Counted from the first letter of the stretch, positions 1 to 6,364 are shown. The stretch: 6,590 nt of DNA from Chloroflexota bacterium (GCA_021786215.1 JAJYNT010000054.1:1-6590), one strand, 5' to 3'. Notes: a model not told the origin generated them from the letters alone. Program-made: numbers and translations.

Positions 1-389
1 TGGCAGCCTACGCCCTCGCGGCGAGGGCCGGGGTCGAGATCAGCGCAGAGCGCCGAAGAACCGAGATTCAGATCACCATCGCGATCTGCCCACGCGAGGC
101 CTCTGCGCCGGACGGCCTCTATGGAGAAAGTGAGACGGGCGGTCTCTCGGATCCGCTCGAACAGATGTGGGAAGGCGGTCTCGGCACACTAGCCGCGCGA
201 ACGTTGGTGGAGCATCAGGGCGGAAGACTTTGGATGCAGGATAGTTTCCCCCAGGATCACCCCACACTCTGTCTGGCCCTCCCCCCCCAAAACGTCCAGG
301 AGGAGGAGCAGCCGGTGTCCGCTGAATGGCGCAACGATACGCCGATTGCGCCAAAGAGGACCACCCGTGTCACAGCGGTCTGGCGGTAA
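1..389 (+). CDS. C-terminal end of a histidine-kinase-like ATPase protein (5' truncated)
   Basis: The reading frame is open from the window edge (first whole codon at 3) to a TAA at 387-389, so only about the last 128 residues are seen. Residues encoded at 174-233 (GGLGTLAARTLVEHQGGRLW) match the G2 region of HATPase_c domains, usually GxGLGLxxxxxxxxxHGGxI. They are followed by a strand ending in LALPP, the usual end of the fold. Such domains bind ATP and phosphorylate a histidine in sensor kinases. The G1 box (DxGxG), expected just upstream, is not recognisable; CPREASAP stands near that place. After the domain comes a polar tail of about 35 residues rich in Glu, Arg and Thr. The kinase assignment rests on one motif and the strand pattern. 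The protein could be a degenerate kinase-like adaptor rather than an active enzyme. Sensor domains and any response-regulator partner would lie upstream, outside the window. Confidence 0.6.
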   Translation, partial: AAYALAARAGVEISAERRRTEIQITIAICPREASAPDGLYGESETGGLSDPLEQMWEGGLGTLAARTLVEHQGGRLWMQDSFPQDHPTLCLALPPQNVQEEEQPVSAEWRNDTPIAPKRTTRVTAVWR

Positions 390-407
390 GTGCCTCGCTG
401 CCATGCC

Positions 408-438
408 CTGGCAAGTTCCTCTCCTGTGATGCTACAAT
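408..438 (+). promoter_or_regulatory. Candidate sigma70 promoter for dinG (extended -10)
   Basis: TACAAT at 433-438 differs from the consensus -10 by one base and is preceded by TG plus one base (430-432), which makes an extended -10. The best -35 is only CTGGCA at 408-413, with a long 19-bp spacer, so recognition would depend on the extended -10. Transcription would begin near 445 and give a leader of about 105 nt before dinG. The upstream kinase-like gene ends at 389 on the same strand, so read-through is also possible. This is inferred from sequence match alone. Confidence 0.45.
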
Positions 439-478
439 GCGTCCGGCGCCCGCGATGAGGCAGCCGCCGGTTCGCGGA

Positions 479-491
479 TATCCTCAGGATA
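479..491. repeat. 13-bp perfect inverted repeat in the dinG leader
   Basis: TATCCT and AGGATA flank a single central C. The left arm overlaps a second palindrome, GGATATCC (476-483). The element lies about 40 bp downstream of the candidate -10 box and about 60 bp before the dinG start, a position where a repressor could act as a roadblock. No known operator is recognised in it (it is not a LexA box), and chance is possible. Confidence 0.3.
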
Positions 492-500
492 GCCAAAGTT

Positions 501-532
501 AGCTCCGCTTGAGCCCCGATGGAGCTGGCTCC
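501..532 (+). other. Two mutually exclusive small hairpins before the dinG ribosome binding site
   Basis: GGAGCT at 521-526 can pair upstream with AGCTCC at 501-506 (14-nt loop). Alternatively, GGAGC at 521-525 can pair downstream with GCTCC at 528-532 (2-nt loop, or a 4-bp stem with a 4-nt loop). The second form sits only 5 nt before the Shine-Dalgarno sequence at 538. Both stems are short, so any effect on dinG translation is speculative. Confidence 0.2.
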
Positions 533-537
533 CTAGC

Positions 538-545
538 AAGGAAGG
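538..545 (+). promoter_or_regulatory. dinG ribosome binding site
   Basis: AAGGAAGG at 538-545 lies just before the GTG at 550. Its AAGGA core leaves 7 nt to the start. This site decides the GTG start, because no other in-frame start nearby has comparable support. Confidence 0.75.
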
Positions 546-549
546 CGGG

Positions 550-3432
550 GTGGAGAGCTTTGTAGCCCTCGACCTGGAACTGACACCCTTCGCAGGCGAA
601 CAGCAAAGGATCATAGAGATCGCGGCCGTAAGGTTCCTCGGCGACTCTGTGGTGGATAGCTTTGCCACCCTCGTGGACCCGCGTTGCGGGCTAACCGCAC
701 GAGTCGAAGCCCTCACCGGGATTTGCCAGAAGGAGGTAGACGCCGCCCCACGCCTGGAAACGGTCCTTCCCTCCTTCCTCGCCTTTCTCGGTGACGATGC
801 CCTGGTCGGTCAGAGCATCGATCTGGACCTCGACTGCCTCACCGCTGCCGGCGTCAGACTCCGCAACCCCCTCCTGGACACCTTCCAGCTGGCATCACTT
901 CTGCTGCCCGGCCTCCCCGCGTATGATTTGGGAACCATAGCACGGGCTCTGGGAATCGACCTGGAGCAGGAGCACCGCGCCCTGGGTGACGCCACGGTCT
1001 CGGGGAGAGTATTTCTTGCCCTTCAGGAACGGGCCTTCCACCTCAGCCTTCCTGTGTTGTCCCACATCAACCAGCTCGTCCCGCTACTGCCGGACTGGCC
1101 CTTCGCTGGTCTCTTCCGCGAGGCGCAGCGCCGTCGCACGAGAGACCGCTTCACCGCGCAGGGTGAGCGAGGGCGCGGGTGGGCACCTGGTCAGACGTCA
1201 GCCTCCGGTCACTTGACCCTCAGCACCCCGTCGATCGCCCTCAACGACGAGGAGCTACCCATCTTCGCTGCCTCGTCTCGCCACGCCCCACCCCCTGCCC
1301 TTCGCCCCGTCCCCGATCCAGTTCCGGTTGATCCCGACCAACTGCGATCGTTGCTGCGCCCGGGCGGAGCCGTGGCTTCCGCCCTCCCAGGCTATCAGGA
1401 GAGGGAAGAACAGCTCCGCATGATGCAGACCGTAGCGGCAGCGCTGAACGACGGCGAGCATCTACTGGTGGAGGCTGGCACCGGCACCGGGAAGTCCATG
1501 GCCTACCTGTTGCCAGCCCTCTATTATGCCGTCCAGAACGGCAGGAGAGTCGCCATCTCGACCAACACCCTGAATCTTCAGGACCAACTGTTCCAGAAGG
1601 ACATCCCGGCTCTTCAATCCTGCTTGCCGCTTGAGTTCAGGGCCGCTCTCCTGAAGGGCAGAGCCAACTATCTCTGCCTGCGGCGGTGGCTGGTGCTCAG
1701 CCGATCGCCCAACCTCACGGCTGGCCAGATCCAGTTGTTGATCAAGACCTTGATCTGGCTTTCCGTCACGGAGACCGGTGACCGGGCGGAACTTAACCTG
1801 CTGGGCCCCGAGGGCGAATTGTGGTCCGGGATCGCCGCCCAGGTTGAATCCTGCGCCCTTGCCGCTTGCCCTCACTTCAAGAAGGGAGACTGCTTCGTTC
1901 TTAAGGCGCGCCGAAAGGCCGAAAACGCTCACCTGCTGGTTGTCAACCACGCTCTCCTCCTCAGCGACCTGACCAACTCGGTCGGGGTCCTGCCCGAGTA
2001 CTCCCATCTGATTGTGGATGAAGCCCACCATCTCGAGAAGGAGGCCACCCACCAGATGGGGTTCACGATGAGCTGGGGGGATCTCCACTCCTTCCTGTCC
2101 GTGCTCTATCAGGTCACATCCAGCCGGCGGCCCGCTGGCTTCCTGCCGGAACTACTCGAGACCCTGCAGAGACAGCGGCTGTCGCCCCAAACCTTCGAGG
2201 CTATCTCGAAGCTGCTGTCGTCGTCCGAGGCGTTGGCGCAGGCCTGCCTTGAGGAGGGCCACACCTTCATTGAAACACTCAACTGTTTCATTCTCGATCA
2301 TGCCGAGGAACGGCCGCGCGCTGGAACCAGAGTGCGCATCACCTCTTCCCTTCGAGCCCAGCCCGGGTGGTCGGAAATCGAAATCCGCTGGGCCGAGCTG
2401 GCGCAACGGCTGGACTCCCTGGGCCGGCACTTTAGCCGCTTGCAGACTGCCCTCGACGACCTGGAGACCGGCCAACTGCCGCGAGGGGAGGGCGTTCTCG
2501 CCGAGCTCGCGGGATTCCAGAGCTACCTCGGCAAGCTATTGAGTCAGGGGGATGAGATTATCTCGGAGCCGATGCCTAACGGGATCTACTGGATAACTAC
2601 CGGTCCTCTCCTGGAGGAGTTGGCGGTAAGCTCTGCGCCGCTCCACGTCGGCGAAGCTCTCAATGCCGCTCTCTTCTCGTGCAAGGACAGCGTCATCCTC
2701 ACCTCGGCAACACTCACCACCGAAGGGAGCTTCGACTACATCAAGGAGCGTCTGGGTCTGGAGGGTGCCCGAGAGTTGATGCTGGGTTCCACCTTCGACT
2801 ACGAGAACTCTACTCTTCTGTACGTAGTCAAAGATATCCCCGAGCCGACCAAGCCCGCCTGCCAACGAGCAGTCGAAATCGCCATAACCGATCTCGTGTC
2901 GACTCTCCAGGGCCGCACCCTTGTGCTCTTCACCTCGCACGCTCAGCTAAGGCTCACCACGGGTGCAATTAGGTCGAAGCTGGAGGAGGAGGGGATACTT
3001 GTGCTGGCTCACGGCCTGGACGGGTCGCGACGCAGGTTGCTCCAGGCCTTCAAGACAAGTCCGAAGGCGGTGCTCATGGGCACCAGCAGCTTCTGGGAGG
3101 GAATCGACGTCGTGGGGGATGCCCTGAGTTGCCTCGTGATCGTCAAGCTACCCTTCTCAGTGCCCACAGACCCCATCTTCGCCGCGCGCAGCGAAGCCTT
3201 TGACGAGCCCTTCCGCCAGTACTCCGTTCCTCAGACCATCCTACGGCTGAAACAGGGTTTTGGGAGACTGATACGCAGCCAGACAGACAGAGGGGTAGTG
3301 GTGATCCTGGACAGCCGGGTCGGAAGCAAGTTCTACGGCCCCGCCTTCATTCACTCCTTGCCCCGATGCACAGTCCGCATGGGACCGGCAGCGCATGTGG
3401 CCGAAGCTTCGCGATCCTGGCTGAAGAACTGA
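550..3432 (+). CDS. dinG: DinG-family exonuclease-helicase (DEDDh exonuclease fused to an XPD-like helicase)
   Basis: This gene encodes a 960-residue cytoplasmic DNA repair protein. Residues 1-160 are a DEDDh 3'-5' exonuclease: D8 and E10 (ALDLEL), D93 (Exo II region near 85-97, with QS where family members often have HN), and H142 and D147 (HRALGDA). Residues 185-275 are a proline- and arginine-rich linker. The rest is a superfamily 2 XPD/DinG helicase: R285/Q288 before the Walker A box AGTGTGKS (309-316), motif Ia near 334-345, DEAH (490-493), SAT (719-721), GSTFDY (746-751), WEGID (849-853) and QGFGRLIR (902-909) with its arginine finger. C376, C435, C440 and C448 lie where DinG/XPD enzymes bind a 4Fe-4S cluster. 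E. coli DinG (a 5'-3' helicase acting on D-loops, R-loops and G-quadruplexes) has no exonuclease; the Staphylococcus aureus fused form is reported to lack the cluster and to act as a nuclease. All catalytic motifs appear intact. The GTG start follows AAGGAAGG. The gene converges on the small - strand gene at 3493. Confidence 0.93.
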   Translation: MESFVALDLELTPFAGEQQRIIEIAAVRFLGDSVVDSFATLVDPRCGLTARVEALTGICQKEVDAAPRLETVLPSFLAFLGDDALVGQSIDLDLDCLTAAGVRLRNPLLDTFQLASLLLPGLPAYDLGTIARALGIDLEQEHRALGDATVSGRVFLALQERAFHLSLPVLSHINQLVPLLPDWPFAGLFREAQRRRTRDRFTAQGERGRGWAPGQTSASGHLTLSTPSIALNDEELPIFAASSRHAPPPALRPVPDPVPVDPDQLRSLLRPGGAVASALPGYQEREEQLRMMQTVAAALNDGEHLLVEAGTGTGKSMAYLLPALYYAVQNGRRVAISTNTLNLQDQLFQKDIPALQSCLPLEFRAALLKGRANYLCLRRWLVLSRSPNLTAGQIQLLIKTLIWLSVTETGDRAELNLLGPEGELWSGIAAQVESCALAACPHFKKGDCFVLKARRKAENAHLLVVNHALLLSDLTNSVGVLPEYSHLIVDEAHHLEKEATHQMGFTMSWGDLHSFLSVLYQVTSSRRPAGFLPELLETLQRQRLSPQTFEAISKLLSSSEALAQACLEEGHTFIETLNCFILDHAEERPRAGTRVRITSSLRAQPGWSEIEIRWAELAQRLDSLGRHFSRLQTALDDLETGQLPRGEGVLAELAGFQSYLGKLLSQGDEIISEPMPNGIYWITTGPLLEELAVSSAPLHVGEALNAALFSCKDSVILTSATLTTEGSFDYIKERLGLEGARELMLGSTFDYENSTLLYVVKDIPEPTKPACQRAVEIAITDLVSTLQGRTLVLFTSHAQLRLTTGAIRSKLEEEGILVLAHGLDGSRRRLLQAFKTSPKAVLMGTSSFWEGIDVVGDALSCLVIVKLPFSVPTDPIFAARSEAFDEPFRQYSVPQTILRLKQGFGRLIRSQTDRGVVVILDSRVGSKFYGPAFIHSLPRCTVRMGPAAHVAEASRSWLKN

Positions 3433-3447
3433 GGCTACAGTTATGCT

Positions 3448-3474
3448 CGGGGCAGGTCCGAAGGACCTGCCCCG
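3448..3474. terminator. Hairpin between convergent genes, probable bidirectional terminator
   Basis: CGGGGCAGGTCC (3448-3459) pairs perfectly over 12 bp with GGACCTGCCCCG (3463-3474) around a GAA loop (UUC on the - strand). It starts 16 bp after the dinG stop and ends 18 bp beyond the stop of the small - strand gene, so it can serve both. Neither side has a clear U-tract, so it is not a textbook intrinsic terminator. It may work as a U-poor terminator or as an RNA 3'-end stabiliser. Confidence 0.6.
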
Positions 3475-3492
3475 CTTCCAATCAACTTCAGA

Positions 3493-3717
3493 CTAACTCT
3501 GCTCTTCCTCTTGCGAGGGCCCGAAGGTCTCTACCTCCAGGGAACCAGTCACCCGAGCCCGCCTGGAACCCCGACGTCCATACCGAGCTTTCTCGATCAC
3601 CTGATCGATTAACTCCGTGTCGCGACCTTCCTCCTTCAAGTCGTCCACGTAGACTGCCTCTCCGTCATCGGTCAACAGGTAGTGCCGGTCACCGTTCAGG
3701 TCAACGTACAGCTTCAT
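3493..3717 (-). CDS. Small hypothetical protein (74 aa)
   Basis: I do not recognise this family. The chosen ATG at 3717 has a near-ideal Shine-Dalgarno AAGGAGG (3724-3730) with 6-nt spacing. The open frame extends upstream to 3777, but the extra 20 residues are arginine-rich and lack a ribosome binding site. The protein begins MKLYVDLNGDRHYLLTDDGE, an alternating pattern that suggests two or three short beta strands with tight turns (NGD, DDGE). Next comes a charged stretch that could be a helix (roughly residues 34-46), a basic patch (RYGRRGSRRAR, about 45-55) and an acidic tail ending EEEQS. There is no signal peptide, membrane segment or cysteine. It lies downstream of pdp on the same strand after a 142-bp gap that holds its own candidate promoter, and it ends at the convergent hairpin. 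A small regulatory or nucleic-acid-associated role is possible but not shown. Confidence 0.72.
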   Translation of the reverse strand: MKLYVDLNGDRHYLLTDDGEAVYVDDLKEEGRDTELIDQVIEKARYGRRGSRRARVTGSLEVETFGPSQEEEQS

Positions 3718-3723
3718 CGGTGC

Positions 3724-3730
3724 CCTCCTT
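3724..3730 (-). promoter_or_regulatory. Ribosome binding site fixing the start of the 74-aa gene
   Basis: On the - strand this reads AAGGAGG, a full match to the anti-Shine-Dalgarno core, 6 nt before the ATG at 3717. It is the strongest such site in the window and excludes the longer frame beginning at 3777. Confidence 0.8.
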
Positions 3731-3820
3731 CTCCGATCGGCGGATCCTCTGGCTTTCCGGATGGAAACCGATTGCATTCATTTGTCGGTGCCATCCTGCC
3801 AGAACAGAGTGTAACGCCCA

Positions 3821-3856
3821 CGGTCGGATTATATGCGGTCGACGGTGAAAACGGAA
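3821..3856 (-). promoter_or_regulatory. Candidate promoter for the 74-aa gene, with direct repeats around the -10
   Basis: On the - strand, TATAAT (3828-3833) is a perfect -10 box. The sequence 17 bp upstream (TTCCGT, 3851-3856) is a poor -35. Two exact copies of CGACCG (3836-3841 and 3821-3826) flank the -10, 15 bp apart, which suggests an activator or repressor site that could make up for the weak -35. The element begins just past the pdp stop at 3860. Transcription would start near 3821 and give a leader of about 100 nt. No experimental support is available. Confidence 0.4.
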
Positions 3857-3859
3857 CGG

Positions 3860-5167
3860 CTACGACTCTATCCGCTCGTACGAATCCATCGTCTTTTCAA
3901 GCGGTTTCTCTCCAATGCTGTATGCATGCAAGACCTCTGCCACCGCTCGTTCTCCGGAACCGCGGTCCCTGCAACGCAGCTCGGCCAGAGCCTCGCCCGC
4001 CTCCACAAATGCACCCTCCTTGGCTCGCAAGAGCACTCCCACCAGCGGATCGACCGAGTCATCCTTGATTGCTCGTCCGGCGCCAAGGGTCAGTGCAGTG
4101 CGAGCGATGCCGCGGGCGTCCAATCGCGTCACCCAGCCCGAACTGGGGGCCAACACTTGGAGCACTATCGGAGCCATCCCCATCAGCTCCGGCCTCTCCA
4201 CTATCCGCGGGTCACCCCCCTGCAGGGCTATCAGCCGTTCCAGCCAAGTAAGTGCCTTACCGGAAGAGAGCGCCTGAAGGGCAGCTTCCCGTCCCGCCTC
4301 CGGACTCTCGACCGTTCCAACAAGATAAAGCATCTCGCCGGCCAGCAGCGCTGAGAGCTCCACCAAGTCTTGGGGGCCATCCCCGCGCAAGGTCCGTATG
4401 GCTTCGGCCACCTCCAGGGCATTTCCCACCGCTTGACCCAACGGCTGATCCATCGGGGTCAGCAGAGCGCTCACCCGCTTCCCGGCCGCGGTGCCGATTG
4501 CCACCATCAGCTCAGCCAACTCGCGGGCCTCTTCTCGCTTCGCCATGAAGGCGCCGCTACCCATCTTAACGTCCAGCACAAGGCCATGGGCGCCGATCGC
4601 CAGCTTCTTGCTCATGATGCTGCTGGCTATCAAGGGAATGCTGTCCACGGTGCCCGTGACGTCTCGCAGGGCGTACAGCTTGCGGTCGGCGGGTGCCAAC
4701 TCCGGCGTTTGGCCAGCGATTACTATTCCTTCAGTTTCTAGCTGGCGCATGAACTCCGTGGCCGACAAATCCACTCGAAACCCGGGTATCGATTCCAGCT
4801 TGTCCAGGGTTCCGCCGGTGAAGCCGAGCCCCCGCCCCGACATCTTCGCCACGGCCACCCCGCACGACCGCACCAGGGGAGCCACAACGAGCGTCGTCTT
4901 GTCCCCCACGCCGCCCGAGCTGTGCTTGTCCGCAACCGGAAACCCAAGCTGCGAAAGGCCAAGTGAGTTCCCGGACTCCACCATCACCGAGGTCAGGTCA
5001 AAGCTCTCTCGGCGACTCATCCCTCGACAGCAGACAGCCATCAACCAAGCGGAGAGCTGGTAGTCGGGGACCTCCCCCCGAACGTAGCCGAGCACCAGGG
5101 ACTCGATCTCCTCATGGGATAGCTCGCCCCCTGCCCTCTTCCGCTCGATGGCTTCCACAACCCTCAC
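3860..5167 (-). CDS. pdp: Pyrimidine-nucleoside phosphorylase (thymidine phosphorylase family)
   Basis: This 435-residue cytoplasmic enzyme splits uridine, thymidine or deoxyuridine with phosphate into the free base and (deoxy)ribose 1-phosphate (EC 2.4.2.2; salvage). The order is an N-terminal helical domain (about 1-65), the phosphate-binding catalytic domain with KHSSGG (81-86), the family signature SGRGLGFTGGTLDKLE (110-125), base-binding R168, S183 and K187, and a C-terminal PYNP domain (about 345-420). These positions match the Geobacillus enzyme's R168, S183 and K187, and length also fits the 433-residue Bacillus type better than E. coli DeoA (440). F116 replaces a His found in the signature of E. 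coli and Bacillus proteins, at a variable site. The frame is open to 5401, but that part duplicates the alr coding region. The start is GTG at 5167 with GGAGGAG (5176-5182) 8 nt upstream. It overlaps the alr stop by 4 nt, so the two genes are co-transcribed and probably coupled. Strict thymidine specificity (DeoA) cannot be excluded from sequence. Confidence 0.94.
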   Translation of the reverse strand: MRVVEAIERKRAGGELSHEEIESLVLGYVRGEVPDYQLSAWLMAVCCRGMSRRESFDLTSVMVESGNSLGLSQLGFPVADKHSSGGVGDKTTLVVAPLVRSCGVAVAKMSGRGLGFTGGTLDKLESIPGFRVDLSATEFMRQLETEGIVIAGQTPELAPADRKLYALRDVTGTVDSIPLIASSIMSKKLAIGAHGLVLDVKMGSGAFMAKREEARELAELMVAIGTAAGKRVSALLTPMDQPLGQAVGNALEVAEAIRTLRGDGPQDLVELSALLAGEMLYLVGTVESPEAGREAALQALSSGKALTWLERLIALQGGDPRIVERPELMGMAPIVLQVLAPSSGWVTRLDARGIARTALTLGAGRAIKDDSVDPLVGVLLRAKEGAFVEAGEALAELRCRDRGSGERAVAEVLHAYSIGEKPLEKTMDSYERIES

Positions 5168-6348
5168 TGTCCCCACTCCTCCAGCCTCCCCTCGTCCAGG
5201 TAGCCCACCGACACGATACGTCCGCCGCTCCGATACACCCTCGGCAATCGGTAACCCAGAGAGGTGACCACCTCGTAGCTTATTGTCCCCGACCGCCGCG
5301 CAAACTCGTCGCAGCTGATCTCGTCGTCGCCCTGGACCCCGATGGCCACGGCAGGCGCCCCCTCGTGTATGGAGCCAAAGCCGGTCACGTCCACCACACA
5401 CTGATCCATGCTCACCCGGCCGATGATCGGAGCCCTCTTGCCCTTGACCAGTAGGACCCCACGGTTCGAGTGGCTGCGGGGAAGGCCGTCTGCGTACCCG
5501 ATCGGCACCAACGCCACCTGCATCGGCCGGTCCGCCACGAATGTGCGACCGTATCCAATGCTCTGCCCCGGTTGTAGCCGGAACACCCTTGCGATCCTCC
5601 CCTGAAGGGATAGGGCGGGGCGGAGCGCCGCACGCGGGACCAGGTGGGGTGATGGATACAGCCCGTATAGGGAAAGGCCTATTCGCACCATGTCCAGGTG
5701 ACTCTCCGCGATCCCGAGGATGGCTGCGCTGGCTGCCATGTGGACCACCCTGAAGCGGAATCCTGCCTGCTCCAGTCCATCTCGAGCCCTCTCAAAGGCA
5801 AGCAGCTGTGACTCGGCGAAGCTCCTGTCCTCCTCGTCGGCGGTAGCGAAATGAGAGCAGAGTCCTTCCAGATGGAGTCCAGGGAGGCTAGCGGCGGATG
5901 CGAGCCATTGCACCACCTCGGCCGCCGGCACTCCATACCTGCTGAGTCCCGTATCCACCTTGAGATGGACCGGTACCACCTTGCTGGCCCGCTGGGATGC
6001 CTCCGAGACGGCGATCGCCTGCTGGAGGCTTACGAGAGTCGGCCTCAGATCGTTCTCCACGAGCGTTGAGACCTCCGATGGTGCCATCGGACCAAGCACC
6101 AGGACAGGAGCGCCTATTCCGGCGTTCCGCAACTGGACCCCCTCACGAACACGAGCCACCGCCAGCCACGATGCGCCGGCCTCCAAGGCCGCCGTCGAAA
6201 CCGCCACAGCCCCATGGCCGTACGCCTGAGCCTTGACAACCGCCATTATCTGGCAGCCGGCATCGAGCGTGCCCCGCACAACCCTTACATTTTCTCGGAT
6301 CGCGTCCAGATCAACCTCGACCCAGGACGGCCACGGCATAGTCTCCAC
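5164..6348 (-). CDS. alr: Alanine racemase, PLP-dependent
   Basis: The 394-residue enzyme interconverts L- and D-alanine (EC 5.1.1.1) in the cytoplasm for peptidoglycan precursors. It has an N-terminal TIM-barrel PLP domain (about 8-240) and a C-terminal beta domain (about 250-385). K39 in AVVKAQAYGHG is the PLP lysine and Y266 in SIGYGRTF is the opposite-face catalytic tyrosine. HLKVDTGLSRYG (128-139) carries the equivalents of Geobacillus K129 and R136. R222 (VRIGLSLYG) is the arginine under the PLP ring, and SMDQ (313-316) lies at the active-site entrance. Q41 is unusual, since most family members have Asn or Asp there. The frame extends to an ATG at 6450, but the GTG at 6348 has GGAGGAG 8 nt upstream and puts W9 and K39 exactly where the 388-residue Geobacillus enzyme has them. 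An ATG at 6339 is a weaker alternative. It is first in an operon with pdp. Whether it serves biosynthesis or catabolism cannot be told. Confidence 0.95.
   Translation of the reverse strand: METMPWPSWVEVDLDAIRENVRVVRGTLDAGCQIMAVVKAQAYGHGAVAVSTAALEAGASWLAVARVREGVQLRNAGIGAPVLVLGPMAPSEVSTLVENDLRPTLVSLQQAIAVSEASQRASKVVPVHLKVDTGLSRYGVPAAEVVQWLASAASLPGLHLEGLCSHFATADEEDRSFAESQLLAFERARDGLEQAGFRFRVVHMAASAAILGIAESHLDMVRIGLSLYGLYPSPHLVPRAALRPALSLQGRIARVFRLQPGQSIGYGRTFVADRPMQVALVPIGYADGLPRSHSNRGVLLVKGKRAPIIGRVSMDQCVVDVTGFGSIHEGAPAVAIGVQGDDEISCDEFARRSGTISYEVVTSLGYRLPRVYRSGGRIVSVGYLDEGRLEEWGQ
5176..5182 (-). promoter_or_regulatory. pdp ribosome binding site inside the end of alr
   Basis: On the - strand this reads GGAGGAG and lies 8 nt before the GTG start of pdp, within the last codons of alr. 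The alr gene has the same GGAGGAG, 8-nt spacing and GTG arrangement. Ribosomes finishing alr would stop on top of this start, so both coupled reinitiation and direct loading are possible. Confidence 0.75.
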
Positions 6349-6356
6349 AACCTCTT

Positions 6357-6364
6357 CTCCTCCC
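6357..6364 (-). promoter_or_regulatory. alr ribosome binding site
   Basis: On the - strand this reads GGGAGGAG; its AGGAG part (6357-6361) leaves 8 nt to the GTG at 6348. It selects that codon over the upstream ATGs at 6450 and 6438 and the downstream ATG at 6339. Confidence 0.75.

Noticed and set aside
1462..2088. A 208-codon open frame on the - strand inside dinG
   Set aside because: It lies wholly antisense to conserved helicase sequence, resembles no known protein and has no convincing ribosome binding site; long antisense frames are expected in GC-rich genes.
3718..3777. Longer version of the small gene starting at 3777
   Set aside because: The extra 20 residues contain a basic run with no ribosome binding site, and the AAGGAGG at 3724-3730 would then lie inside the gene.
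3717..3797. Near-repeat TCGGTGCC(C/A)TCCT at 3717 and 3785
   Set aside because: The match is short, has a mismatch and includes the ribosome binding site of the small gene in one copy; chance similarity is the simplest explanation.
3366..3848. A 160-codon + strand open frame spanning the dinG end and the small gene
   Set aside because: It crosses the dinG stop, the hairpin and the opposite-strand small gene; its translation is Pro/Ser/Arg-rich shadow sequence.
4491..5063. A 190-codon + strand open frame inside pdp
   Set aside because: It is antisense to the most conserved part of the phosphorylase and its translation is low-complexity, Ser/Pro/Arg-rich and unlike any family.
5168..5401. N-terminal extension of pdp by 78 codons
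   Set aside because: The extension lies entirely within the alr coding region in another frame; the GTG at 5167 with GGAGGAG gives the family's usual length and active-site numbering.
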